A stretch of 64,000 bases of DNA from Gottschalkiaceae bacterium SANA (GCA_036323355.1 AP028876.1:2976001-3040000), one strand, 5' to 3'; positions 28,601-36,795 are shown, numbered from the stretch's first letter. Notes: generated from the letters alone by a model not told the origin. Numbers and translations are program-made.

Positions 28601-31306
28601 GGATCGACCAGTAGGGACACTTGTAAATACCGGTGCGGTCTTGTCGATATACACCCATGTATCCGCCGTATCCGACACATTACCCACGGCATCAATAGCC
28701 CGTGCCCAAATATGGAAAGCCCCAGTGCTGGTCATGCTTTTGCTTGTTCCCGTCACCCAATCTCCATCATTTGGTGTTTCCGCGGAGATCGCATACTTGT
28801 ATGTGATTGCACTCGCATCCACACTGCCGCTTATGGTTACCGTTACATTGTTCACCGTCCAACCGTTTGGGTCCCCTGTAATTACAGGAGTGCTTGGCGC
28901 TGTTGCATCGACAGTGTAACCCCGATAGGTCACATTTGTTGTATTGCCTTTTTGATCCTCTGCAGCTACAACGAGGTTCCAAATCCCATCCTTATCAAGC
29001 GTCACAGTCTTTTCCTTGGCACTGGACCAGCCCAAAGAAGTCGTTTCCTCTGTCGTAGTATTGACCAAGGTGACCAACTGACGCTTAAAGCCACTGCCGC
29101 CTTCATCCGCAAAGTTGAGAGTCACTTCAAACGGATTGAGTAAGGTAGATCCCTCTGCCGAATCAACCCTAACCGTTGGGTTAATCAGGTCATCGACTAC
29201 AGTCAATGACTTGGTGTAAATTTTCGAATCGGTTCCCTCTGAGTTTGTCACTAGCAACTGAATGGTGTAATCGCCTTGTGTCGCTGTAGTGAAATCAAGG
29301 GTCACATTTTCCGTATTGTATGAAACCCTACCGTCCGGTCCCGAAACGGTCCAATCCCAAGCGGTAATCGAAGCCCCCTTGGGGTCATACGACTTATCTG
29401 TCAAGATAACAGAGGTTTCCAAATGCTTTTGTAGATAGTCTGTCGACATGGAAAAGTCGGCAATGGGCACAGAAACCGTCGTCGGCGTTGTCACTGTTGT
29501 CGAAATGTATTTCGAAGTTGTACGACTCCAAGAACCCTGAGCATCCAAAACGCGTAATTGAACAATATACTCCTTGCCTGCAAGGAAATTCTCTGGTTTC
29601 GGTTCTGTAAAAATCCATGCCCGGTCCGATACTTCCGTCGAGGAGGCCGCGGTTACTTCTTTCCATTTCCAGGCGTGGACAACCACATCACCATAGCCAT
29701 TCTCATCCAAATCCGGACTATCCAAGTCATAAGATTTATCTGTAATGACATTGGTTGCTGGATTATAGGAAAAGTCCGCCACTGGCTGACGATGGAAATT
29801 CATCATAGACACCAAGGTGTCTTCAAAATAAAAATCATATGCCCCCGGCTTGGTATAGGCTTCTGGCAAATCATCTTGATCCGAATTGTCCCACCACATG
29901 GTACCCATAGGATTGGCATAAAAACTCGGATTCTGATTGACTCTCCAGCGACCGTTGGGATACTCCGTTGTCACTGTGTTGCTCTTAAGGTCAGACGGAT
30001 CCACTTCAATTGAAACCGGTTGGCCCGCAATAAAATTACCTACAGCCTGCGGATTGTTTGGATCGAAGGGTCCGGATGTCTTGGTTTTCGCCTCAACCTT
30101 GCCTGCGATATAAGTGGCAATATGATCGATGGCATCCGTATAACTTGTCTGATCTCGGTTAACAAAGGTTCCCATGCTATTGTTGTCCGCAATAAAGGCA
30201 TTGGCTTGGCTTTGGTTTTCGTTATTTCCCCAGCCAATATAATGGATGTCTTCATTTAATGTTCGGTAAAGAATCTCACTTAAGGTCATCTTATCTTCAA
30301 AATCACCAATCAACTTATCATCGACATTCACAACAAAACGTTCTGCCGAATCCCGCCATGATGGCTCCCGAATAACCTCTGAAAAACGCTTGAAACTTTC
30401 ACTCACAATAGAAAAATTCTTAAAGTTTCCATTGGCCTGGGATGAGGTAAATACGCCATATCCCCCTGCTGGCAACGGATCGGGGTCTGTATAATTAATC
30501 TGTTCTACATATTCACCTGTTGCTGTATCTTTTTTATATACCACAATATTGGCACCATTGACTTCGATTTTTATCGAATACCATTTGCCATCTTTTCGGA
30601 TCCAGTTATCAGGAGCCAACATTATACCCTGATTACTTTGTCCTTTAATGTTTTTATATAGACCTGGACTAATATATCCGCCCCCATCTGTCACATAAAC
30701 ATAATAGCTGTAATCAGACAAATTCGTATTTGCTACATATCCATCTTCTTTGGCCTGCTTATAGTCAACATTTCCACCATAATTCATTCTAAAAGTCAAA
30801 CCCATGGAATCATTGTCTACCCAGTCACCATTTAAAGCATCCAACTGGCCTAGGTCACATTCCATGGTGATGCCTTCTGTCACTTCATCTTTCCAAAAAC
30901 CTGTCCAAGATGTATTCACCTTGGAACCAACACTTTTTGTACTCACATTGTATAACCAACCGCCATTGCTATTTGGGTAGTTATACCACGAATCGAAAAT
31001 TGCTTTGGCACCCACTCCATTGGTGGATACAGTTGTCGTCTCGATCGCTTGAATATTCACGCTCTCCGGATCAATATTCAATTCCTCTAGCCTTGCAAGC
31101 AAATCCGCTTCAAATTCGGAAATATCTTGACCCGAATTTCCAACAGTTAATACAACATCCACACCCGGACGTTGAACCAATTGCATGGACAAATCAGATT
31201 GTGCTGTGGCTTCAAATTCAAATCCAATCGCAAAACTAGGCATGGTAACAATCATGCATAAGCAAACAAAAAGAACCATCCTTTTCATCATTCTACTATT
31301 CTTCAT
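25640..31306 (-). CDS. Giant S-layer-homology surface protein with PKD-like and five tandem Ig-like repeats
   Basis: An 1888-residue exported protein. It has a signal peptide (res 1-~37) and a LamG/concanavalin-like region (~100-300: GGWLYNVSTKSVGS, LKNFSIV-type strands). PKD-like domains (~470-700) and further Ig-like domains (~710-960) follow, then five ~82-residue repeats (~967-1375) with the pattern DVEVHTSYTDAGASATDNYDDD...GPYTVTYGVTD.NGNAA...RTVNVVDTT (DUF5011/Cry22-like Ig fold). A fibronectin-like segment comes next, and three SLH domains (~1705-1888) should anchor it to the secondary wall polymer. Its ATG overlaps the stop of the upstream repeat protein by 11 nt with ribosome site GGAGG. 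It lies downstream of a c-di-GMP riboswitch, suggesting an adhesin. Confidence 0.9.
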   Translation of the reverse strand: MKNSRMMKRMVLFVCLCMIVTMPSFAIGFEFEATAQSDLSMQLVQRPGVDVVLTVGNSGQDISEFEADLLARLEELNIDPESVNIQAIETTTVSTNGVGAKAIFDSWYNYPNSNGGWLYNVSTKSVGSKVNTSWTGFWKDEVTEGITMECDLGQLDALNGDWVDNDSMGLTFRMNYGGNVDYKQAKEDGYVANTNLSDYSYYVYVTDGGGYISPGLYKNIKGQSNQGIMLAPDNWIRKDGKWYSIKIEVNGANIVVYKKDTATGEYVEQINYTDPDPLPAGGYGVFTSSQANGNFKNFSIVSESFKRFSEVIREPSWRDSAERFVVNVDDKLIGDFEDKMTLSEILYRTLNEDIHYIGWGNNENQSQANAFIADNNSMGTFVNRDQTSYTDAIDHIATYIAGKVEAKTKTSGPFDPNNPQAVGNFIAGQPVSIEVDPSDLKSNTVTTEYPNGRWRVNQNPSFYANPMGTMWWDNSDQDDLPEAYTKPGAYDFYFEDTLVSMMNFHRQPVADFSYNPATNVITDKSYDLDSPDLDENGYGDVVVHAWKWKEVTAASSTEVSDRAWIFTEPKPENFLAGKEYIVQLRVLDAQGSWSRTTSKYISTTVTTPTTVSVPIADFSMSTDYLQKHLETSVILTDKSYDPKGASITAWDWTVSGPDGRVSYNTENVTLDFTTATQGDYTIQLLVTNSEGTDSKIYTKSLTVVDDLINPTVRVDSAEGSTLLNPFEVTLNFADEGGSGFKRQLVTLVNTTTEETTSLGWSSAKEKTVTLDKDGIWNLVVAAEDQKGNTTNVTYRGYTVDATAPSTPVITGDPNGWTVNNVTVTISGSVDASAITYKYAISAETPNDGDWVTGTSKSMTSTGAFHIWARAIDAVGNVSDTADTWVYIDKTAPVFTSVPTGRSMNIYDPYSQDIATANDPESGLNGGVTANADAVKTGVIGRYPVIYSATNMVGLTTTDLQYITVEDQKKPVLALKGQSSVDVEVNTSYADAGATATDNYEADALISGKIVASNNINLGKVGPYTVTYNVSDASGNAALPITRTVEVVDTTIPVLSLKGQLSVDVEVHTSYTDAGASATDNYDDDTAISATITSTNDINLDKVGPYTVTYGVTDINGNAAKPITRTVNVVDTTVPVIIVEGDNPVDTEVHLPYVDAGATARDNYDGASAITAAIQASDNLNLHIVGPYTVTYQVTDLNNNIAQAKTRTVNVVDTTKPILSLNGFPSVDVEVHGTYQDAGASASDNYDDDALLTAKIVASDNIKLDTVAPYSVTYKVSDMASNAAVSIKRVVNVVDTTKPILSLTGEAEIFMDQGDAYLDAGATASDNYDSAGVITAAIQLTNPLKNDEIGRYTLKYTVTDLNGNEADPIERIIHVVHPLAVSSGEAEKVGTTQATFTGAIDHLGVKAVLEHGFVFNENEKKVNLQEAQGVLKLGKATSAAGFKTTVELSPGTSYYVRAYAVKEEGVVYGDLVKVVTSMLPSRPLATQTFGDTSIHRLNPDLLKGRIQTDESGVTSLAIESEGETRTHQFQLPLSAIDQINGRAGLDDGKPMVKIETKIGSMNLPTGELGSPSLISEDFTGDAASARLHVTIEKVDEEKRKAMEEASGIVGLVAPMKFDLSLKVDHMIDEKTSRVETTPIAELDHVVGRSIAAPETDLPLMAMTFDEEAQEWVPVLSRTVVDENGKKRVEILHREMGTYTLVERKPVEVLGLEGSDAKESIESLVSMGVLPYEAGSEYQANIGITRAEMAYTMIRLMGITQSQADALNYPDVEKHRYEREIKLATQVGIFTGYGDGSFRGDQIITREELAAVVERAVEYVEMTAGLDETKAHQFNDAHLIGFWSIDSIGRLTDAQVIEAEEGDHYRPQDQAKKSEAAIMLMNFLNLLDMK
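27180..28405 (-). repeat. Five tandem ~246-bp repeats encoding Ig-like domains
   Basis: Five consecutive ~82-codon units share the cores DAGA(T/S)A(T/S/R)DNY and (V/I)(G/A)(P/R)Y(T/S)(V/L)(T/K)Y. Units 1-4 end in VVDTT; the fifth is more divergent and ends in VVHPL. The copies are diverged rather than identical, so the array is old. Confidence 0.85.
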
Positions 31307-32678
31307 CCATTGCCTCCTCTACACCTAACCAAAGCTCTTGTGCAGTAGAAAAGTATCCTTCACAATGGATCAATACTTCATAATGCCCTGCAGGAACACG
31401 GAAATCAAACCGTCCATTTTCGTCCCCAGTAAACCAATATTTTTTAAAGGTATCTAGTTCCGTAAAGCGAATTTCAGGATGAGCAATCCCTTCCCCTGTT
31501 TTCCCGTCGGTTAACACACCAAAATCTTGGTACCAGTCTTCCGGCACAAGGGAAACACTACATTCACTAACAACCATTTGATCTTCTACGAGCTTAAATT
31601 CAGATAACAAAAGCCACTCTTCTTCCACCAATAAGGTTACTTGATAAAAGCCAGGTGCCAAATCCAAGAAACAATAATGACCTTCCGCATCCGTGATCTG
31701 TTGAGCAACCAAGACTAACTCTGTCTCTGTTTGTTCAGCTGCTGGCTCTTCAACTGCGGGTTCTTCAACCGCTGGTTCTTCAACCGCTGGTTCTTCAACT
31801 GCGGGTTCTTCAACTGCGGGTTCCTCAACTGCGGGTTCCTCAGCCGCTGGTTGCTCAACTGTGGGTTCTTCAGCCGCTGGTTCTTCAACCACTGGTTCCT
31901 CAACTACTGGTTCTTCAACCACTGGTTCCTCAACTACTGGTTCCTCAGCCGCTGGCTCTTCAACCGCTGGCTCTTCAGCCGCTGGCTCTTCAACCACTGG
32001 TTCTTCAACCACTGGTTCTTCAACCACTGGCTCTTCAACCACTGGTTCTTCAACCGCTGGTTCTTCAACCGCTGGTTCTTCAACCGCTGGTTCCTCAACT
32101 GCGGGTTCCTCAACTGCGGGTTCCTCAACTGCGGGTTCCTCAACCGCTGGCTCTTCAACCGCTGGCTCTTCAGCCGCTGGTTCCTCAACTGCGGGTTCCT
32201 CAACCGCTGGCTCTTCAGCCGCTGGTTCCTCAACCGCTGGTTCCTCAGCTGCGGGTTCTTCTACCGCTGGTTCCTCAACTGCGGGTTCCTCAACCGCTGG
32301 CTCTTCTACCGCTGGTTCCTCAACTACTGGTTCCTCAGCCGCTGGTTCCTCAGCCGCTGGTTCCTCAACTACTGGTTCCTCAACTACTGGTTCCTCAACT
32401 ACTGGTTCCTCAGCCGCTGGCTCTTCAACCACTGGCTCTTCAACCGCTGGCTCTTCTACCGCTGGTTCTTCAGCCGCTGCCTCCTCGACCGTTTCAATTT
32501 TAAACAACTGAATAGGGTAAGACCCCATGGCATTGCCTTCACGATCAACTACTTTTCCTTGTAGTTGAATGCCGGCTATTTTTTGCGTCGCTGACATAGT
32601 TTCCACTGCAAATGTCGGTATCACCATTCCAACAATTAGAAACCAAACTAATACTAAAATTCCTGCTCTTTTTTTCAC
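31296..32678 (-). CDS. Secreted protein with ~50 acidic EEP-type pentapeptide repeats within a Cna/CarboxypepD_reg-like fold
   Basis: A 460-residue exported protein with a GTG start (ribosome site GGAGGGG, seven bases upstream) and a signal peptide ending near FAVETMSA. Residues ~37-62 (IQLQGKVVDREGNAMGSYPIQLFKIE) look like the first strands of a carboxypeptidase-regulatory/Cna-B-like domain. About 50 copies of (A/V)(V/A)EEP fill residues ~67-316, and the fold then seems to resume with ITDAEGHYCFLDLAPGFYQVTLLVEEE. A second such domain (GVLTDGKTGEGIAHPEIRF...DENGRFDFRVPAGHYEVLIHCEGY) ends the protein. The repeat block is extremely acidic and proline-rich, like a stalk. It is co-expressed and coupled with the SLH protein. 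Confidence 0.85.
   Translation of the reverse strand: MKKRAGILVLVWFLIVGMVIPTFAVETMSATQKIAGIQLQGKVVDREGNAMGSYPIQLFKIETVEEAAAEEPAVEEPAVEEPVVEEPAAEEPVVEEPVVEEPVVEEPAAEEPAAEEPVVEEPAVEEPAVEEPAVEEPAVEEPAAEEPAVEEPAAEEPAVEEPAVEEPAAEEPAVEEPAVEEPAVEEPAVEEPAVEEPAVEEPAVEEPAVEEPVVEEPVVEEPVVEEPVVEEPAAEEPAVEEPAAEEPVVEEPVVEEPVVEEPVVEEPAAEEPTVEQPAAEEPAVEEPAVEEPAVEEPAVEEPAVEEPAVEEPAAEQTETELVLVAQQITDAEGHYCFLDLAPGFYQVTLLVEEEWLLLSEFKLVEDQMVVSECSVSLVPEDWYQDFGVLTDGKTGEGIAHPEIRFTELDTFKKYWFTGDENGRFDFRVPAGHYEVLIHCEGYFSTAQELWLGVEEAMDEE
31731..32480 (-). repeat. 15-bp tandem repeat array (~50 copies) coding for acidic pentapeptides
   Basis: Each unit encodes AVEEP, VVEEP or AAEEP; one unit reads TVEQP and the last AAEQT. 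Synonymous codons vary between copies (GCT/GCG/GCC and ACC/ACT in plus-strand text), and longer blocks of several units recur. This suggests expansion by block duplication. Copy number is likely variable between strains, and the assembly length deserves caution. Confidence 0.95.
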
Positions 32679-32710
32679 CCTTATTCCCCTCCCTGACTTT
32701 TTTTGGAAAT

Positions 32711-32733
32711 AAAAAAACCGACAGAATTGTCGG
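32711..32733 (-). terminator. Intrinsic terminator of the riboswitch expression platform
   Basis: In minus-strand reading, CCGACA and TGTCGG form a stem around ATTC and are followed by seven T. It sits directly 3' of the c-di-GMP aptamer and ~30 bp before the ribosome site of the repeat-protein gene, so ligand binding probably controls read-through. Confidence 0.9.
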
Positions 32734-32737
32734 CAAC

Positions 32738-32812
32738 ATCACACAACTGGCTATCTCAAAGAGACCCTAAAGTTTTGCGTCCCTGCTTCACAACAGGTTT
32801 GCCCGATTCCGT
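32738..32812 (-). ncRNA. Class I cyclic-di-GMP riboswitch (GEMM-I)
   Basis: The minus strand contains the GEMM-I landmarks in order. These are GGGCAAACC (32805-32796), a stem capped by a GTGA (GNRA) tetraloop (CCTGTT / AGCAGG), GGGACGCAAA (32784-32775), CTTTAGGG, a second stem TCTC-TTT-GAGA and the closing ATAGCCAG. It precedes a rho-independent terminator and the operon of two surface proteins. Whether c-di-GMP turns the operon on or off cannot be told without folding both states. Confidence 0.93.
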
Positions 32813-32873
32813 AAAACATCTTTTTTATGTTTTATTGAGTTTAGCAGATATTTTACTATATTTTGTTATATTT

Positions 32874-32902
32874 ATTATATTCGTTTATGAAGTGAATTTC
32901 AA
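32874..32902 (-). promoter_or_regulatory. Sigma-A promoter of the riboswitch-controlled surface operon
   Basis: The -35 box TTGAAA (32897-32902), a 17-bp spacer and a consensus -10 box TATAAT (32874-32879) place the transcription start near 32867. That leaves ~55 nt before the aptamer. Confidence 0.75.
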
Positions 32903-33013
32903 TATCTGTAAGAAACCGTAAGCTTTCTTTTAGCCTCCTAGCGCTACATTATTCCCTGCAGCATAAGTCGAAAAGTAGACCATCGATTTCCATAAACAGG
33001 GCCAAAACAAGTA

Positions 33014-33047
33014 CAAAAAGATTGGTGCCAATCAAATGATTGACACC
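33014..33047 (-). terminator. Intrinsic terminator of the PEPCK-like gene
   Basis: In minus-strand reading, GGTGTCAATC and GATTGGCACC form a ten-pair stem (one wobble) around ATTT, followed by AATCTTTTTG. It lies 30 bp past the stop at 33077. Confidence 0.85.
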
Positions 33048-33076
33048 ATTGTTCATCTCTTTACATCTTTGCCTCT

Positions 33077-36000
33077 TTACCTCAATGATAAATTCTCTGC
33101 GCCCAAGGTTCCAACTAAAGACTTAAGGTATGCCTCAGTCTTGCAATTAACCAAAATTTCTTCAGCCCTTTCAAGCTTTTCATCGTGCTTAAACTCTTCA
33201 ATAACTGAAGCATTCAGCGGATTAGCAATAAAGATCTTCAGGCTCTCAATTTTCTTCTCAATCAACCTAATTTCTACTGCCTGTTTATTTTTCAGTCTTT
33301 GCTTGTACCAATCACTTTCCAGAATTACATCCTTGGCAAACAAACGTCTGATCTGGGGGTCATCGATCCCCTTGCCTTCATACTCTCCAAAAGCCATGAT
33401 AGAAAGCACCGCTTTTAATGGCGGAACCGCTTCATCGATGCTGCCATCTTTAAAGTAGAAGCTTGCCGCTTTTCGATGCCCTTCCGCAATATTTAACATG
33501 CCGTCCACAAAGGCTTCAAGGCTCTGTGTTTCAGGTCGCAACATGCCTTCCGAGAATACTGTTTGAGGCTCATCAAAAATCTTCCCCAGATAGCGAAAAG
33601 AGAAAACATCCGTGATCCGATAGCCCAAACGGCTAGCCGGAATCAGCTTCCCTTGATACTCAAAATCTTCCATTTTTTCTAGGGCTCCACATTGGATCAA
33701 GTCTTTTGGATTTCGATCTTTTTCAGAAAGCCTTGCCCAAATCTCTGGAATCAAAATTGAAATATCATGATCAACCCTCACCTTGGGACCAATATGTCCC
33801 GCAGGGGTTGTAAAAACATGATAATCGCCCAGAACATAAGAAAGTAACGCATTATTCAAATCATAAATCGGTAACAGCATATTAAAGGGACTCTTAGTCA
33901 AGGCACCTTCGGACCCGGCACCCGTAGTCGACGGTGATTTTCCCGTCAAGCTAGAAATAAAGTCCATAAATAATTCTGGTAATTCCTGATAATGAAGAGG
34001 GTTATATACACTTAGGGGCAAGATCTTTTTGCCCTTCTCCATTCCCGGTGGATTATTTCTTCTGCCCGCTAAAATCGCATTAACCGGATGAATGACTGGT
34101 TTGTTTATGGGAATTTTTCTGGCTAGTCGCACACCTACATCAGCTACATAGTTATTTAAAGGTTCAGTGAAATCCAAACGATTTTCTAAATACCTTGGAT
34201 TCTTGCTCGGCTTGCCATCTACCATTCTAGGCTCCGAAGATACGATACAATATTTAAAGTCGCTTTCCAAAAAGTCGTCGATATGTTTTTTGACCGCATC
34301 GGTATAGGAGATATAGCCCATCACATCATCCTTGATTTTCTGAACATCGTCCTTGGTTAATGGCTGATAATTGGTGACAAAAAGATTGTCTGACGACAAA
34401 TCGGCTTCTGCCTTTTTGTCATAGCCTTTTTCAATGGCTTCATCTGGTCTTTGGAAAAATCGAAGCTCGCAATTTGTTGCAAATTTGAAACTGGAATTGC
34501 TATATTCAGGGTTCATATGTTTCAATTGGCTGGCAGGAACGGTAATTGATGCAGTAATATCATCCTCCATCTGCAATTTGGCAGATGGCATAAAATCCAT
34601 TCTCACTTTAAAGACCCGCCATGCATGTTCCTGATCGAAACCTACCCGCAAAAAGCTCGGTCTGATCTTTCGATTGTCGAACTTAATTTCATTGCCGGGC
34701 TTGCCATTGATAATATCGACAGAAAAATGACTTCTCCAATCGCCATTCCAAGAACTTTGATAGAAGCGCTTCACCATAAATACCAAGGCCTTGATATGAT
34801 TCGGAAGCTCTTCAAGATATTCATTAAATGTGTCGGTATAGGCATCGGAAGGGGTTAATAGTTTAACCACCGATCCCAAAGTTCTCCCCTCCGAAAGGAT
34901 GGGGCGAGACGGTCTTGTCCGATGGGGATCTTCCTTCCAACGGCTCTTGTAATCTCGATTGATCAGTTCTTCTACAACATCCAAATCCTCTTCTAGATTA
35001 TGAACATAATAGCTCCCGTACATAATGGAGTTGCTCAGAGATTTGGAAATTTCGGACTTGCCACCGCCGGACACGGTACAGGGTTTGTGACAGAAAGTAC
35101 CTTCCGCCGTTGTCTCGATCAGCTTCCAGGCTGGTGCCGAAGGGTGCTTTTCCATATGCATTTTATTGCCATTTGGTAAAATATAGATATAGGTAGGCGA
35201 AAGCTTCAAGGTCCGCTCAGTCCCCTGGTAGAGCCATCTGATCTTCGTTCGATGCAGATCAATTTCAACATTTTCAGGAAGATAGATCACACTAGGGTTC
35301 TTTTTATCTACCCCATAATTGTCCGCATGCACGTCCATCATTGAGTGATACATCTTCTTAATCTCTTCAAAGCTATACCCCTCCAGACTGGAATTTTCCA
35401 ATGAAGTATAGTATTCGCCAACATTTTTCCGCGGAAATGCGATGGTACCCCCGGCATGTTCCTCTTCGACATTACCGTAAAGGTTAGCAGCAAAACTCAA
35501 CTGGGTTTTGATCTCTTTCTTGGAATAACCGAAATAATTATCTGCAATCAAGGTGATACACACACCGTGATGATTGCGGCAGGTAATTTTGTATGCAGAC
35601 CCGTTGTTGTACAATTCATTCTCATCTGTATAACACATGCCGTCCCTTTTCTGCCGCTCTGTTGCTTGGCTGATATGAGGCAAGCCTAAGTCCTTCTTTT
35701 TCATTTGCGTCAAATGTGGTGCCAGAACAATATAGCCCGTATGGCCAGACCAGCTTTTCACTTCGATTCCCGCGTCATTCAAGTGAGATGACGGGTCACC
35801 GGCATTCCCAAAAACTGATTCAACAAAATCCAAGTTTGTGACCAAAGACCCAGGAACGACAAAAAGAACTTCCATGGTCTTCTCTAGCGAAACACCCGGC
35901 ACACCCGGAGAAACAATCGGCTTTACATATAGCGACACAAAGGTTTTCGCCTTTTTTTTCTGTTTAGAGGTAAAGGGTAAAATCTTCATTGCTTCTGGTG

Positions 36001-36514
36001 GGTTAATTGCAGCTTGATAAAGCTTTGCAAAGGCCTCTTTGGGCACAGCCTTCTTATCGTAAGGAATTGCAAATCCCCCTTCAACAATATGAAAAGAACC
36101 TTCCGTGGTTCGGCGGTCATGGACTGGATTACTTAGAATTCCCTGTTTGATGCGGTAGCTGGATAAATAGTCATTGATAAAAACATCCCCATCTGGTGGA
36201 AGAGACATCTCTCGTGCTAATCCCTTTTGATCCAAGGAAAAAAATTCATCAACCACTCTAAGGGTACCAAACTCATCACCGAAATAATCATCAAAAAATG
36301 CATTGACCCGTCGGTTGATCCCAATTTCACTGGCATCTACGCGTCGAATTTTCTCTTTGTAGTCCTTGATAATACCGTCAAACAAATCAATAAAGTAAGT
36401 GCCCGATTCCTCTACATCGTCCTCAGGTTCATAGATCGGCAGGCCCAATGATGCCAGTTTAAAATTGATATATTTAATTTGATCCTCACTAGCCAATTTC
36501 TTTCGCAACTCCAT
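33077..36514 (-). CDS. Large P-loop-like protein, candidate pyrophosphate-type PEP carboxykinase
   Basis: An ~1145-residue soluble protein. The frame is open to 36547, but the ATG at 36514 (MELRKKLASEDQ) has the ribosome site AAAGGAGG. A glycine-rich nucleotide or phosphate-binding-like loop lies at ~482-488 (HKPCTVSGGGKSEISKSL). Other notable segments are NHHGVCITLIADNYFGYSKKE, EEEHAGGTIAFP, SLTGKSPSTTGAGSEGALTKSP and PAGHIGPKVRVDHD. Length and the PEPCK-like GGGKSE loop fit the PPi-type PEP carboxykinase (EC 4.1.1.38) known from Propionibacterium and Entamoeba, which interconverts oxaloacetate+PPi and PEP+CO2+Pi. I make this call from memory of the family and hold it loosely. It is monocistronic. 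Confidence 0.5.
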   Translation of the reverse strand: MELRKKLASEDQIKYINFKLASLGLPIYEPEDDVEESGTYFIDLFDGIIKDYKEKIRRVDASEIGINRRVNAFFDDYFGDEFGTLRVVDEFFSLDQKGLAREMSLPPDGDVFINDYLSSYRIKQGILSNPVHDRRTTEGSFHIVEGGFAIPYDKKAVPKEAFAKLYQAAINPPEAMKILPFTSKQKKKAKTFVSLYVKPIVSPGVPGVSLEKTMEVLFVVPGSLVTNLDFVESVFGNAGDPSSHLNDAGIEVKSWSGHTGYIVLAPHLTQMKKKDLGLPHISQATERQKRDGMCYTDENELYNNGSAYKITCRNHHGVCITLIADNYFGYSKKEIKTQLSFAANLYGNVEEEHAGGTIAFPRKNVGEYYTSLENSSLEGYSFEEIKKMYHSMMDVHADNYGVDKKNPSVIYLPENVEIDLHRTKIRWLYQGTERTLKLSPTYIYILPNGNKMHMEKHPSAPAWKLIETTAEGTFCHKPCTVSGGGKSEISKSLSNSIMYGSYYVHNLEEDLDVVEELINRDYKSRWKEDPHRTRPSRPILSEGRTLGSVVKLLTPSDAYTDTFNEYLEELPNHIKALVFMVKRFYQSSWNGDWRSHFSVDIINGKPGNEIKFDNRKIRPSFLRVGFDQEHAWRVFKVRMDFMPSAKLQMEDDITASITVPASQLKHMNPEYSNSSFKFATNCELRFFQRPDEAIEKGYDKKAEADLSSDNLFVTNYQPLTKDDVQKIKDDVMGYISYTDAVKKHIDDFLESDFKYCIVSSEPRMVDGKPSKNPRYLENRLDFTEPLNNYVADVGVRLARKIPINKPVIHPVNAILAGRRNNPPGMEKGKKILPLSVYNPLHYQELPELFMDFISSLTGKSPSTTGAGSEGALTKSPFNMLLPIYDLNNALLSYVLGDYHVFTTPAGHIGPKVRVDHDISILIPEIWARLSEKDRNPKDLIQCGALEKMEDFEYQGKLIPASRLGYRITDVFSFRYLGKIFDEPQTVFSEGMLRPETQSLEAFVDGMLNIAEGHRKAASFYFKDGSIDEAVPPLKAVLSIMAFGEYEGKGIDDPQIRRLFAKDVILESDWYKQRLKNKQAVEIRLIEKKIESLKIFIANPLNASVIEEFKHDEKLERAEEILVNCKTEAYLKSLVGTLGAENLSLR

Positions 36515-36578
36515 ACATCCTCCTTTTGAAACGATGCCTTCGACCAAGACCCGTCAGTAAATTTCATTAAACTTTCCC

Positions 36579-36587
36579 ATTATATCA
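36579..36587 (-). promoter_or_regulatory. Extended -10 promoter element of the PEPCK-like gene
   Basis: The minus strand reads TGATATAAT, a TGn-extended consensus -10 box, 65 bp before the start codon at 36514. No good -35 box is present. Confidence 0.5.
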
Positions 36588-36795
36588 AACGTATAAGCTT
36601 TATTATACTACAGTATCATCGTCACTCAAAACCATACTCCATTTCTGTATCTTTCAGATACACCAAAAGCACTATATAAATACCCGTTCCCAAGACAAAT
36701 CACACCTACATTCTGCTTATTCAACAGCTAGATAGATTTCTCAAAAATAAAAAAACAGCTTGCAAGTAAACAAAGATGTCATCTTAAAAAAGATC

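Noticed and set aside
27180-29700. Plus-strand open frames opposite the Ig-like repeats
   Set aside because: They lie antisense to a continuous, domain-rich frame and show no family features or initiation signals.
31731-32480. CRISPR-like appearance of a regular repeat array
   Set aside because: The units are contiguous 15-bp coding repeats without unique spacers, and no cas genes are present.
31731-32564. Long plus-strand open frames across the repeat array, including Ser-Thr-Gly-rich and Phe-Trp-rich translations
   Set aside because: They are by-products of a stop-free 15-bp repeat; every frame stays open. They lack a ribosome site and flanking conserved sequence, while the minus frame has a signal peptide and domains.
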